From contig JACQPN010000002.1 in the NCBI GenBank assembly GCA_016207515.1, positions 138,350-202,349 on the forward strand: 64,000 bases of DNA, written 5' to 3'. This document shows, in pieces, positions 34,380 to 43,519 of the stretch. The stretch comes from Euryarchaeota archaeon. Its GTDB lineage: Archaea > Thermoplasmatota > SW-10-69-26 > JACQPN01. How positions within the stretch are numbered: position 1 is the stretch's first letter; each line of letters begins with the position of its first letter. A program made the translations under genes and the position numbers. The notes under the pieces are model-generated. The model did no database searches. It saw nothing but the letters and a program-made list of their open reading frames with translations, and was not told where the DNA came from.

Positions 34380-37199
34380 TCAGTCCCAGAACCGCCTCGT
34401 CCTCGCGTAGTTTATCTCCGCCTCAAGGACGTCCCTAAGGAACGTCTCCTCGTCGGAGCGTTGCTTGTACAGGACGCGCCCCGCGGTGTCGGGCCCGACC
34501 CCGCGTGCCACGAGCGCAATGACCGCGCGTTTGCCGTGGGCGGTCACGAGGTTCGCGTTGGTGTTTAGCCGCTTCCATTCCTTGCGCTCGTCGTCGGTGA
34601 GCTTTCGCTTGTCCTTTGATATGAGCTTCAAGGAGCGTTCGTGCCATGGGCGTAGCGCCGCGACGAGAACACTTGCACACTTTCCACAGACAATCGGCTC
34701 CGGCACGGCGGCCACTTTCCTTTTTGACTTCCACTCGCAACAGTTCACGCACGCCAGCACGACCGATTCCTCCGATAGTCGGTTCTTCAAGGCCGTGAGT
34801 ATCGTGCGATCCGCCCTCGCGGGGCTGATGAGCTCGATACGTGTGTCGAGGCCTGCCGCCCCGATGGGAGAGAGATCTTGGACGACGAGGCGTATCTCCT
34901 CGTTCGCGATCCCGTGGAGGACGAGTTTCGTGGTCTCGACGTCGAGCCGGTCGACGAGGACCTCCCGCATTGCCTCCTCGTAGATGGGAGTGCGCCTGAA
35001 GGTCTCGATGAGTCTCTGGACCGAGAGCTTTCGGAAATCCACGTCCCGTTCGACCGCTCCGAATTTCCGGGCGACGTTCACTAGCCGATGCCGAAGGTAC
35101 GAGGAGTTCGTGAGGACGATGTCGAGGAGGGGAAGGATGTTGTCCGGCTCGATCCCCTGGAGCGCTCCGAGGATCATTTTCGGAGGGACGCGGGACGGGA
35201 CGGTGACTATGATGCGATAAGGGTCGATGTCGAGCCCGACGCTTGCACCGAGGCGGGCCGAGAGCATCGTCGTCATTAGCCGCCCGAGCGTTTCGTTGAC
35301 CCTGTGGCCGAAACAGGCATTCACGACCACTTTCCCGGTCGTGAACTCGACGGTCACGGTCTCATTCGTCGCGAGGACCTTCGGGCTTTGGCTTGCGACG
35401 TAGCGGACGAGTTTCAAGATCCCCGCCCGGTCGCCGGGATACTCGGATATGAGGATGTCGACGCACGCGTCCTCGCCTTTTTCCTCGGAAAGAGAAGCAA
35501 TGCGCGCCCGGAGCTTCCCGACTTCCTGCGCGACGGCGAAAGGGACGGGGATCTCCTCGCCCACCCACGACGGGATCGCCCCAAGGGGGTCTTTCACGGG
35601 TTCGACGCGGATGAGGTCTTTCTCGGGGTCTATCTCAAGGACGCGCCACGGGTGGCCTTGGCAGATGAAGATCGCGGACGGTTCGATGTAGGACGAGACG
35701 AAGCTCTCGTCGAGTGTCGCCACGGGTTTTCCGGTGACGATGTTCACGACGTGGAAGTCCTTCTCGTCCGGAATCATTGAGAGGTTCTCGAAGAAGTACG
35801 GGTAGCTCCTTCGTTTGGCGGATATCGTCTTCTCGTCGAGGAAAATCAGGTGGAGCTCTTCGAGCATCTTGACGACGCGGTCGAATTCCTTGCGTGGCAT
35901 GTCCCGGAAGGGGTGGCTGCGCCGGAACATCTCGAACGCCTCCTCGAGCGCGACGCGGCCGCGGCTCAACGTGTAGGCGATGAGCTGGTTCGCGAGCACG
36001 TCGAGCGGCTCCTTGTGGCTTTTGAAGACCTCGAGTTCCCCGGCCTTCGCTCGCCGCGCAATGACCAGCGATTCGGCGATGTCATCGGGGTCGGTCGCCA
36101 GGATTATCCCGTTCGACACAAGGTCCGCGCGATGACCGGCCCTTCCCACACGCTGTACAAGCCGCGTCACCTGCCTTGGGGAGTTGTACTGCAACACGAG
36201 GTCGGCGGTCCCGATATCGATGCCAAGCTCCATCGAACTCGTGCACACCAAGGCTCGCGCTCTTCCCTCGCGGAAATCCTCTTCCGCCATCACACGGACG
36301 TCGCGGGAGAGCGATCCGTGGTGCACCACCAGCGGGAAGGATTCATCTATCATGTGGACGCGGGCGGAGAGTACCTCCGCGGTCTCGCGAGTGTTGACGA
36401 AGAGCAATGTGCTTCGGCGGCCCATGACCTCCGCCATCGCGACCCGGAGGTACGCGGCGGCCTCGGGTTTTGCGAGGACCTTGTCGGCCGTCTTCACGTC
36501 CTCCTCCGTCGGTTCGGGGCTCACGACCCGGATGTCGAGTGCTTTGAGGATGGGCACTTTCACGACCCTGACGGGGCGTCGCCCGCCGAGGAACGCGGCC
36601 ACTTCCGCGTCGTCGCCGACGGTGGCCGACAGGCCTATGCGCTGGAATTCCCCAGCGATCTCCACTAGCCGCTCCATCGCGACCGCAAGCTGGGAGCCCC
36701 GTTCGTCCTGCGCCAATTCATGCACCTCATCGACGACGACCCACCGGAGTCCAGAGAGATGCTCCTTGAGGCGCCTTCCCGAGAGCATCGCTTGCACCGT
36801 CTCCGGCGTCGTGATGAGCATGTCCGGGGGGTGTTTGCTTTGGCGCGAGCGCTCGGCAGTCGTCGTGTCGCCGTGGCGGACCTTCACATCGATGTCAAGC
36901 GCCTTTCCCCAGTCCTCGAGCCGGTTCAGGAGGTCGCGGTTCAACGCGCGTAGCGGCGTCACGTAGAGGATGCTGATGCCTTTCTTCGGGAGAGCCGCTT
37001 TGATGAAGGAATCGAAGATGGGGATAATGGCGGATTCCGTCTTTCCCATGCCCGTAGGCGCGATGAGGAGCGTGTGCGCGCCCGATTCGATGACGGGGAT
37101 CGCGAGTTGCTGCGCTGCGGTCGGCGCCTCGAAGCCTTCGGCCGCAAGGAGGCGCTTCAGGGGGTCCGAGAGAAGGTCAAACGTGGTCGGCCGCGTCAC
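34380..37199 (-). CDS. Lhr-type large helicase (DEAD/DEAH)
   Basis: A 939-residue helicase. Motif Q (FEAPTAAQQLAIP), Walker A (APTGMGKTESA), DEVHE (motif II), LSATVGD (motif III) and the helicase-C domain (VHHGSLSRDVRVM, STSMELGIDIG, QRVGRAGHR motif VI) occur in order over the first ~440 residues. Long Lhr-specific domains follow, and a C-terminal region with a C4 zinc-like motif (CVNCCEW ... CGKC). These proteins act in DNA repair and replication stress. The GTG at 37199 overlaps the TGA of the upstream phosphoesterase (GTGA), giving an Lhr of family length. Confidence 0.93.
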   Translation of the reverse strand: MTRPTTFDLLSDPLKRLLAAEGFEAPTAAQQLAIPVIESGAHTLLIAPTGMGKTESAIIPIFDSFIKAALPKKGISILYVTPLRALNRDLLNRLEDWGKALDIDVKVRHGDTTTAERSRQSKHPPDMLITTPETVQAMLSGRRLKEHLSGLRWVVVDEVHELAQDERGSQLAVAMERLVEIAGEFQRIGLSATVGDDAEVAAFLGGRRPVRVVKVPILKALDIRVVSPEPTEEDVKTADKVLAKPEAAAYLRVAMAEVMGRRSTLLFVNTRETAEVLSARVHMIDESFPLVVHHGSLSRDVRVMAEEDFREGRARALVCTSSMELGIDIGTADLVLQYNSPRQVTRLVQRVGRAGHRADLVSNGIILATDPDDIAESLVIARRAKAGELEVFKSHKEPLDVLANQLIAYTLSRGRVALEEAFEMFRRSHPFRDMPRKEFDRVVKMLEELHLIFLDEKTISAKRRSYPYFFENLSMIPDEKDFHVVNIVTGKPVATLDESFVSSYIEPSAIFICQGHPWRVLEIDPEKDLIRVEPVKDPLGAIPSWVGEEIPVPFAVAQEVGKLRARIASLSEEKGEDACVDILISEYPGDRAGILKLVRYVASQSPKVLATNETVTVEFTTGKVVVNACFGHRVNETLGRLMTTMLSARLGASVGLDIDPYRIIVTVPSRVPPKMILGALQGIEPDNILPLLDIVLTNSSYLRHRLVNVARKFGAVERDVDFRKLSVQRLIETFRRTPIYEEAMREVLVDRLDVETTKLVLHGIANEEIRLVVQDLSPIGAAGLDTRIELISPARADRTILTALKNRLSEESVVLACVNCCEWKSKRKVAAVPEPIVCGKCASVLVAALRPWHERSLKLISKDKRKLTDDERKEWKRLNTNANLVTAHGKRAVIALVARGVGPDTAGRVLYKQRSDEETFLRDVLEAEINYARTRRFWD

Positions 37200-37954
37200 T
37201 CGCGAGCGAACCTCCGCAGTTCCCGGATGGGACCGAGGTCTATCCCGTCCACCGTGTAGACGCTTGCCGCCTCGACGTCCACATAGGAATTCTTGATGAG
37301 CGGGCCCAGAAGGTCCTCGGGGCCGAACGCGTTGAAGGCAACGCCGCCGAGGAGGTTGTTGAAGGCGGGCATCACCAGGAACTCGGCTCCACGTTTCAAG
37401 TCGGTGTATCTTTCGCGCGCAGTCTTGGTGAGCTTCCCGCGGATCCACGCGGGCTCCTTGTGGCGACCGCCCAACTCATCACGCAGAAGCACAGCCGGGT
37501 GATTGTGGCAGGTGACGAGGAGCTTCCGCTCTGCGACACTTTTCGCGGGCCAAGCATGACCATGTGCCACTCCCACTTCCTCAAGTGACATCCCGTCGGC
37601 GGAATGGACTTTCACGTTGTCGCTCATCGGCGGGAGGGCGCCGTCGTGGTTACCGGGCACGATATCCACGGGGACGCCGAGCGAGCGGAAGAACTCTGGG
37701 AGTTCCCTCACTTCCTGCGTCGTCGGGTGGTCGATCGAGTGTTTGAGGTCACCAAGGATCACGAGCCTCGTCGCCCCGGTGGTCGTGAGCAATCCTTCGA
37801 CGCGTCGTCGCATCGACTCGGTCTGCGATGGGAGATTGATGCCGCTGTGCCGGAGCGCCGATTCCAGGCCGATGTGGAGATCGCCGATGAGCAAGGCCGT
37901 TTCGTCGCCCTCGACAAGGAGGGCGCGCTCGCCGTGGACGGGTTGGGACTTCAC
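37196..37954 (-). CDS. Metallophosphoesterase linked to the Lhr helicase
   Basis: A 252-residue calcineurin-fold protein: LLIGDLHIGLE (D-x-H), VILGDLKHSID (GDxxH-like), VPGNHDGALPP (GNHD), LVTCHNHP and a GVAHGHAWP motif supply the two-metal site. It resembles archaeal PdeM/SbcD-like phosphoesterases often found beside Lhr. It overlaps the Lhr start by four bases, so both are one translationally coupled unit, probably in nucleic acid repair. Confidence 0.87.
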   Translation of the reverse strand: MKSQPVHGERALLVEGDETALLIGDLHIGLESALRHSGINLPSQTESMRRRVEGLLTTTGATRLVILGDLKHSIDHPTTQEVRELPEFFRSLGVPVDIVPGNHDGALPPMSDNVKVHSADGMSLEEVGVAHGHAWPAKSVAERKLLVTCHNHPAVLLRDELGGRHKEPAWIRGKLTKTARERYTDLKRGAEFLVMPAFNNLLGGVAFNAFGPEDLLGPLIKNSYVDVEAASVYTVDGIDLGPIRELRRFARE

Positions 37955-38077
37955 GAGTTACCTCTGGGATTGACGGAAACCCGGGAGCGCGATAGAGGTT
38001 CCGGTAGGGGAGGCGGGAGAAGGCTTCGGATGTCGGACCCCGAGGTCGGACGCCGACGGGACGTCGTTTGCCGGCCG

Positions 38078-39538
38078 TTACACGTGCTCCTTCAGCACCC
38101 GCGGCAACGCCTCGACCACGTCCGTGGCCAAGAGCCCGTAGCTCTTCTCCGCGAACGCGAAGTCGCCTGCCCTTCCGTTCATGAACGCCGCGACGCGCGC
38201 CGCGTCGAACGTGTCCATCTTCTTTGCAAGAAGCGCCGCGACGACGCCGCAAAGGCTGTCGCCGGTGCCGCCGTGGCTCATCGCCGGGTTTCCGGTCTCA
38301 TTGAGTTTCAGGCGCTTGCCGTCTGCGACCACATCAACCGGGCCTTTGAGAAGGATCGTCGCTTTCAAGGCCTTCGATTGCTCGCTCACGAGCTTCGAAC
38401 GCGCCTCGATGTCGGCGGGTACTTTCTTTCCCGTGAGTTCCTGGAATTCGCGCTCATGCGGCGTCAGGACCATGGTCTTGTCGAGAAGCGTCGTCTTACC
38501 TGCGACAGCGTAGATGGCGTCAGCATCGATCGACACTGGTTTTCCTGCGCGTCCGGCCGCTTTGACCGCGTAAAGTACCGACTCCAAGACCCCACTCGAG
38601 CGGCCAAGTCCGGGCCCGATCGCGAGGGAGTCGCACTTCTCAAGCCACCGCTCGAACTCGGTGACGTTCGCCTTGTCGTTGAAGTCGAGTTCGTTCCCCT
38701 TGAGCGATCGCGTGATGAGGTTCGGGTTGTAGCTTGAGACCGATGTGAAACTCGATTGCGGCGTCAAGACTATCGCCAGGTCCGCACCTGTGCGCATTGC
38801 AGCCATCGCGCAGATGACCGGTGCGCCGTGGTAGGGCCCGCCGGCGATGACCAGGACGGTTCCGCCCTCGCCTTTGTGCTGACTCTTTGCCGGTTTCGGG
38901 TAGAGGGTCATGTCGCCGGGCCCCGTGTGGGTCTCGGCCTTCTTCGGTATGCCGATGTCGCGGATGAGGATGCGGCCCGAGTTCTCCTTCGTCATCCCTT
39001 CCTTGATGTCGTGGAACGTGACCGTCACTTCTGGCTTGATCGCGACCTCTGTCCCAAGGCCGGTCGGGACGTCAACGGAGACGATCGTTTTCTTCAATTT
39101 GTTGACCATCTTGACGAGCGACTTGTACGGCTCGTCGAGTTCGCCCTTTATCCCGGCGCCGAGAAGGGAATCCACGATGGTGTTCGCCTGGGTGATCCGG
39201 TCCTTCAGCACTTCCGGGCTCAAGTCGATGGCCGAAACGACCTTCACCTTGCTCGGGAGGTTGCTGAACGCCTCGCGGTTCAATTTGGACTTGACCTCGG
39301 CCTGGGGCTTTGCAAGGACCACGTCGACCTCGAAGTTCTCCGACAGGATCCGCGCCGCCACGAGTCCATCGCCGCCGTTGTTCCCGGGGCCCGCAAGGAC
39401 GGTGATCTTCCCGGCCGTGTGGAGCTTCAGGACTTCCTCCGCTACGGCCTTGCCGGCGTTACGCATAAGTGAGTTCAGCGGGACGCCGAGCGCCTCCGCA
39501 TTGCCATCCAGGACCCTCGCTTCGGAAAAAGTCAACAT
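38078..39538 (-). CDS. nnr: Bifunctional NAD(P)HX epimerase/dehydratase
   Basis: A 486-residue fusion. The N-terminal YjeF domain (residues 1-~210) has AGPGNNGGDGLVAARIL. The C-terminal kinase-like domain has SIDADAIYAV, TPHEREFQELTG and the MSHGGTGDSLCGVVAALLAKK signature of ADP-dependent NAD(P)H-hydrate dehydratase. The enzyme repairs hydrated NAD(P)H. The start is the ATG at 39538 (MLTFSEARVLDGNAEALG); an AT-rich promoter region lies just upstream. Confidence 0.93.
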   Translation of the reverse strand: MLTFSEARVLDGNAEALGVPLNSLMRNAGKAVAEEVLKLHTAGKITVLAGPGNNGGDGLVAARILSENFEVDVVLAKPQAEVKSKLNREAFSNLPSKVKVVSAIDLSPEVLKDRITQANTIVDSLLGAGIKGELDEPYKSLVKMVNKLKKTIVSVDVPTGLGTEVAIKPEVTVTFHDIKEGMTKENSGRILIRDIGIPKKAETHTGPGDMTLYPKPAKSQHKGEGGTVLVIAGGPYHGAPVICAMAAMRTGADLAIVLTPQSSFTSVSSYNPNLITRSLKGNELDFNDKANVTEFERWLEKCDSLAIGPGLGRSSGVLESVLYAVKAAGRAGKPVSIDADAIYAVAGKTTLLDKTMVLTPHEREFQELTGKKVPADIEARSKLVSEQSKALKATILLKGPVDVVADGKRLKLNETGNPAMSHGGTGDSLCGVVAALLAKKMDTFDAARVAAFMNGRAGDFAFAEKSYGLLATDVVEALPRVLKEHV

Positions 39539-39552
39539 CGGATTTACCGCAG

Positions 39553-39584
39553 CCTTATATATCTCGGGTTCATTAAAATTTCCC
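39553..39584 (-). promoter_or_regulatory. AT-rich promoter region between nnr and the NAC gene
   Basis: The minus strand contains GATATATAAGG at 39553-39563 and GAAATTTTAATG at 39573-39584, centred about 20 and 40 bases upstream of the nnr ATG. The second fits the usual spacing better. The symmetric first element could also serve the divergent NAC gene. Confidence 0.45.
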
Positions 39585-39651
39585 ACGCCCACGCGGCAAG
39601 TAAGCACTCGGCTTCAAGTGCCGTTGGGCGTCAATACAGTGAGGAAAACCC

Positions 39652-40035
39652 ATGATACCCGGCGGACGGGGCATGAATCCCCGAAAAATCAACCAAATGA
39701 TGAAATCGATGGGGATCTCCGTCGAGGAGATCGATGGTGTCGAGAGCGTCGTCATCACGACACCCGAAAAGGAGTACGTTTTCACCGACGCCGAGGTGTC
39801 GATAATGAAAACGCCTCAGGGGAAGACCTACCAGGTCGTCGGCGAGCCCGAGGTCCGGAGCCGCGCACCCGGCGGGAAATCGGCCGCAACGACGCCGAAG
39901 GGGCCCAAGTTCACCGATGACGACGTCGCCCTCGTGATGGCGCAGACGGGGGCGCCGCGGGAAAAAGCCGTCGCCGCCCTCGAGGAGTGCGACGGCGAAA
40001 TCGCAAGGGCCATCGTGTCGCTTGGCGGCTCTTGA
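39652..40035 (+). CDS. nac: Nascent polypeptide-associated complex protein (archaeal NAC)
   Basis: A 127-residue protein. The N-terminal MNPRKINQMMKSMGISVEEI and the IDGVESVVITTPEKEYVFTD beta stretch are the NAC domain, and the C-terminal ~40 residues (DDVALVMAQTGAPREKAVAA) form the UBA domain. It binds nascent chains at the ribosome. The start is the ATG at 39652. Length and domain order match the single archaeal NAC family, here divergent from nnr. Confidence 0.95.
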   Translation: MIPGGRGMNPRKINQMMKSMGISVEEIDGVESVVITTPEKEYVFTDAEVSIMKTPQGKTYQVVGEPEVRSRAPGGKSAATTPKGPKFTDDDVALVMAQTGAPREKAVAALEECDGEIARAIVSLGGS

Positions 40036-40059
40036 AGGCGTTCGCGGCCTTGGATTGAG

Positions 40060-40395
40060 CTACGTTTGTGGCGCGTGGACCGGCTCCGATGGCGTTGGAC
40101 GCGCGGCGGAGTCGAACTGCATCACGAGACCGCCGACCTTGGTCGCGGCAAAGTTGTAGATGAGGGCGCCGAAGGCGCCCATGACGTAGCCCAGGATCCC
40201 GAAGAGTATGGGGAAAATGATTAGGGATGCGATTCCGAACCCGGCGAACCCAGGCCCGCCTCCTGGTGTGGGGATCGCGAGGGCGATGGCGGCGAAGAGG
40301 GCGCCCTCCAATAGCCCAACGAAGCCAAGGATCAGCGCATACATCTTGGCGAAGGATCTCACACCCACGCGAACCAACACAAGCGTGTCGCGCAT
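40060..40395 (-). CDS. Small membrane protein, DUF3566-like
   Basis: A 111-residue protein with two hydrophobic segments (about 16-42 and 52-85) and a glycine/proline-rich loop between them. The stretch FAKMYALILGFVGLLEG and the following GFAGFGIASLIIFPILFGILGY loosely match DUF3566-type membrane proteins. No activity can be named. It is convergent with NAC, the stops being about 25 bases apart. Confidence 0.6.
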   Translation of the reverse strand: MRDTLVLVRVGVRSFAKMYALILGFVGLLEGALFAAIALAIPTPGGGPGFAGFGIASLIIFPILFGILGYVMGAFGALIYNFAATKVGGLVMQFDSAARPTPSEPVHAPQT

Positions 40396-40439
40396 GGGCT
40401 TCCAGCGCCGCCGCTCCGGATAAGGCCTTCGAAAGGGAG

Positions 40440-40631
40440 CTACAGCCGCGCTATCGAGTCCAAGAGGTCCGTCACCCTCGCGGGTTTCGTTTCCCGCTTC
40501 ATTTCCGAGACGAGTCGCTCATAGTATGCGACTTGCGAGCGGATACCGGCGAGCTCGCGCTCGATGGCTGCTTGCCGCTCGCGCCACTTCTCAAGTTCTC
40601 GAAGGGTCTCCAGGATCGCCTCGTCTCGCAT
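40440..40631 (-). CDS. Short coiled-coil protein
   Basis: A 63-residue, highly charged helical protein (MRDEAILETLRELEKWRERQ...), start ATG at 40631. A TATA box on the same strand lies about 34 bases upstream, supporting expression. No function is recognised; it likely works as a partner or regulator subunit. Confidence 0.6.
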   Translation of the reverse strand: MRDEAILETLRELEKWRERQAAIERELAGIRSQVAYYERLVSEMKRETKPARVTDLLDSIARL

Positions 40632-40660
40632 TGGATTAGCGCACCCGACTTGGTTAGCCG

Positions 40661-40670
40661 CTATTTAAGG
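40661..40670 (-). promoter_or_regulatory. TATA box for the short coiled-coil gene
   Basis: CCTTAAATAG on the minus strand is centred about 34 bases upstream of the ATG at 40631. Confidence 0.55.
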
Positions 40671-40760
40671 GTTGTTGATGGAAAACGGAGCCTGACGAAA
40701 GCACCGTTCTGCCATGGTAGGCGCCAAGCACGGCACCACAAGCGCCCACTTGTGAAGGGC

Positions 40761-41387
40761 CTACCTTGTGCACTTGACGTTGCTCATCATCCCGCCCAGC
40801 TGGGTTTGCCATTGCGTGCCGACGAGGGCTTCCCAGGTGGAAAAGTCGTTGGCCGTCCCTTGGCTTCCAATTGGTAGGTTGGTCGAGGCCGGGACCTCCG
40901 TCTGGGCCAAGCCGACGGCCGCGACAAGCGTCGACGATTGCGTGCATTCGAATTGGACCACGACCGCTTTGCCCTTCACCTTCGCGCCGTTCACGGTGAG
41001 CGTCGCGTCGAAAAGCTCGTAGGCCAGCGAGTTCCCGCCGACGTTTTGGACCCCCGTGCGGTCGGTCGTCGTCGTGATCCCACTGTCCTCAAGCGTCTTG
41101 TCAATCTGCTCCCGTATCACGGGCTTCACATCGTAGATGGGGACCTTCGTGACCGTTGCGACGGACGCCGACCCGAGCGGCAGCGCGTCGCGCTCGTAGG
41201 CGCGTAGCGTTATGAGGATCTGAGCGACGGTGAGGTCCTTTTTGTCGTCCTTGTCCTTCGTGGGGTTGTGGATCCAGCCCGTCGCCAGCGCGGAATCCGG
41301 GATCGTGGCCGCGACGAAGTTGGAGTTCGAGATGCAGCCCGGGATGGCGACCAAGGCGGCAAGGAGAAGGCTAGGGAAGGCGCGCAT
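40761..41387 (-). CDS. Predicted lipoprotein, unknown function
   Basis: A 208-residue protein with a signal peptide ending in VAIPGC (lipobox), and a mature mixed alpha/beta part with two further cysteines (near residues 150 and 206). No domain is recognised. The ATG at 41387 gives a normal short basic start. It is transcribed alone, toward the coiled-coil gene. Confidence 0.65.
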   Translation of the reverse strand: MRAFPSLLLAALVAIPGCISNSNFVAATIPDSALATGWIHNPTKDKDDKKDLTVAQILITLRAYERDALPLGSASVATVTKVPIYDVKPVIREQIDKTLEDSGITTTTDRTGVQNVGGNSLAYELFDATLTVNGAKVKGKAVVVQFECTQSSTLVAAVGLAQTEVPASTNLPIGSQGTANDFSTWEALVGTQWQTQLGGMMSNVKCTR

Positions 41388-41473
41388 GGGTCCATGTAGG
41401 CCTACTCCAAGGCTAAAAGGTTTGTCGACGCGTCCTAGCGGACGGGTCGTCGAGTGCTCGCTTCCGATACCGC

Positions 41474-42034
41474 CTAGAACCGGGGAAGATAGGCGCTTTG
41501 GCGCGTCATGCGCCCCGGGGCGATGTCAAGCCGCTCGCCCCGTTCCAAAGCAAGTAGGCGCGCTTTCGTCGGAAGGCCCGCCCCGTAGCCGCCCATCGAT
41601 CCGTCGGCCGCGATGACACGATGGCACGGGACGACGATCGCGACCGGGTTGCTGCCGTTGGCGCTTCCCACTGCCCGAAACCCATTCTCCGAGCCGCAAG
41701 CGTTCGCGAGGGCCTTGTACGAGCACGTCGAGCCGTACGGGATCTCTTGGAGGTGCCTCCACACGTTCTTTTGGAACTCCGTCCCTTCCAGGAAATCCAC
41801 AGGGACTGTGAAATCCCGCCGCTTTCCGGCGAAGTATTCGGTGAGCTCACGCGCCGCTCGCCGCAGCATGGGCGTCTCGGCGCGCGAAACCTGGAACCCG
41901 TCCGCTCGAAGGGTTTCGCCGAAATCCTCGCGAGGCGAGAGGAAGTTCAGCCGGACGAGCGCCTTGTCGGTCGTCGCGAGGCCGAGCGGGCCGACGGGAC
42001 TCTCGAATACCGAATAATTCACCTTGGTGGGCAT
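41474..42034 (-). CDS. ogt: Methylated-DNA--protein-cysteine methyltransferase
   Basis: A 186-residue protein. The active-site motif VPCHRVIAADGSMGGYG (PCHRV, acceptor Cys) and the upstream GSTCSYKALANACGSENGFRAVG helix-turn-helix are those of O6-alkylguanine-DNA alkyltransferases. It removes alkyl groups from O6-guanine in a single-use reaction. The ATG at 42034 directly precedes the first strand (VNYSVFESPVG); an ATG at 42052 is also possible. Confidence 0.93.
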   Translation of the reverse strand: MPTKVNYSVFESPVGPLGLATTDKALVRLNFLSPREDFGETLRADGFQVSRAETPMLRRAARELTEYFAGKRRDFTVPVDFLEGTEFQKNVWRHLQEIPYGSTCSYKALANACGSENGFRAVGSANGSNPVAIVVPCHRVIAADGSMGGYGAGLPTKARLLALERGERLDIAPGRMTRQSAYLPRF

Positions 42035-42065
42035 GGACGCGAATCTCGTCACGCCCTCTTCAACC

Positions 42066-42422
42066 CTACTCCTGAGGCTTCAAAACTGTCCGTCGCCCAC
42101 GTGGAACGAAGCGCTGGGCCGCTCTAATGGTTCCAGATGTTCCAAGGGTGGTCACGGTCACGGTGGCCGTTGGCCGCCCCGCCCACGTGATTCCGGTAAG
42201 GGCGTCGATGGCGTCACCCTTCATGATGTGAGGAACGCGAAGGATACCGACGCCCTCTTCGTAGGCGATCAGCGCCGGTTTCCGAATGGCTGGGCCGAGA
42301 CCGGAAACGTGCCGGCTCAGGACACCGAGTATCGAGCCTTGCACATCACGTTTTGGCGTACTCGTCGGCTCCACCTTGAAGACGATGTACCGGTTTCGCC
42401 CCACGCGGTCCTTGACCGTCAT
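42066..42422 (-). CDS. rnp2: Ribonuclease P protein component 2 (Pop5/Rpp14 family)
   Basis: A 118-residue protein. NRYIVFKVEP at the start, IRKPALIAYEEGVGILRVPH in the middle and a final TVTTLGTSGTIRAAQRFV match the Pop5 fold, whose C-terminal GTSGTI motif is diagnostic. It supports RNase P RNA in 5' maturation of tRNA. The ATG at 42422 (MTVKDRVGRNRY) is preferred to one at 42434. It is divergent from pyrD. Confidence 0.8.
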   Translation of the reverse strand: MTVKDRVGRNRYIVFKVEPTSTPKRDVQGSILGVLSRHVSGLGPAIRKPALIAYEEGVGILRVPHIMKGDAIDALTGITWAGRPTATVTVTTLGTSGTIRAAQRFVPRGRRTVLKPQE

Positions 42423-42566
42423 CCAGGTCCACATCGCGCTCCCGTATTTTCCCCTTATGCCGCATCATGCGCGTTTGCCGCCCGACGGCTCCCCTTTGGC
42501 CAACGCCCGGCGGGCCACCGGGGACCGGAACGCCGTCGCGGCAAGCGTATTCCGCCGCCACCCAAC

Positions 42567-42575
42567 AATTAATTA
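42567..42575 (+). promoter_or_regulatory. TATA-like element for pyrD
   Basis: AATTAATTA is centred 31 bases upstream of the ATG at 42602. Confidence 0.5.
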
Positions 42576-42601
42576 CGGCTCCGCGGGTTGACAGCGCGTC
42601 A

Positions 42602-43519
42602 ATGGTGAACACTTCGACGACACTCGCGGGCCTGAGACTGAGAAGCCCCACGGTCCTCGCTTCTGGTATCCTCGACGAGACGGGAAGCGCCATGCACAGG
42701 GCTGCGCGAAGCGGCGCGGGGGCGGTCGTCACGAAATCCATCGGTGCGAAGCCCCGCGTCGGTTACGCGAACCCGAGTTGCATCGAGCTCGACGGAGTCG
42801 GTGTCCTCAATGCCGTCGGCCTTCCGAATCCCGGTGTGGAGAACGTGGCGCAGGAGCTTTGGGCGGCCGCAAGGGGCGGCGTCCCCGTAATCGCGTCGGT
42901 CTTCGGCGGGACCCCCGAGGAGTTCTCGGAAGTGGGCGGCATGATGGCCGGTTATGGGGCGCAAGCCATCGAACTGAACCTGAGCTGCCCGCACGCGAAA
43001 GGCTACGGGACGGAGATCGGGACGGACCCCGCGTTGGTCACCGAGGTCGTTCGAGCGGTTAAACAGCGGGTACGCCTACCCGTGTTCGCAAAATTGGCCC
43101 CGAACGTCCCCGACATCGCGGGGCTGGCGAAGGCCGCGGTCGCCGCGGGCGCAGACGGCATCACCGCGATAAACACGGTGAAGGCGATGGCGATCGACGT
43201 TCGCGCCGGGCGACCCATACTTGCAAACCGCGTCGGTGGCCTCTCCGGCCGCGCGATCAAGCCCGTCGGTCTCAGGGCCGTCTATGAGATCGCCCAAGAG
43301 GTCGATGCGCCGATCATGGGCGTCGGCGGCGTCTACACGGGCGAGGACGCGCTCGAATACATCATGGCCGGTGCCTCCGCGGTCCAGGTGGGTAGCGCCG
43401 TCATGGAGCGTGGGTGGGACGTGTTCGCGAAGATCGACTCGGAACTCAAGGCACTCCTGGACGAATGCGGCTATCCGTCGGTCGAGGCGGCACGGCGCGT
43501 GGCGGTGACGGCAAAGTGA
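42602..43519 (+). CDS. pyrD: Dihydroorotate dehydrogenase, catalytic subunit (class 1B)
   Basis: A 305-residue TIM-barrel protein: TVLASGILDETGSAMHRA, ELNLSCPHAKGYGTEIG and the FMN phosphate site VGGVYTGEDALEYIMAGASA. It oxidises dihydroorotate to orotate in pyrimidine synthesis; class 1B enzymes pass electrons to the PyrK subunit encoded next. The ATG at 42602 gives family length. The stop overlaps pyrK (GTGA), so the pair is translationally coupled. Confidence 0.94.
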   Translation: MVNTSTTLAGLRLRSPTVLASGILDETGSAMHRAARSGAGAVVTKSIGAKPRVGYANPSCIELDGVGVLNAVGLPNPGVENVAQELWAAARGGVPVIASVFGGTPEEFSEVGGMMAGYGAQAIELNLSCPHAKGYGTEIGTDPALVTEVVRAVKQRVRLPVFAKLAPNVPDIAGLAKAAVAAGADGITAINTVKAMAIDVRAGRPILANRVGGLSGRAIKPVGLRAVYEIAQEVDAPIMGVGGVYTGEDALEYIMAGASAVQVGSAVMERGWDVFAKIDSELKALLDECGYPSVEAARRVAVTAK

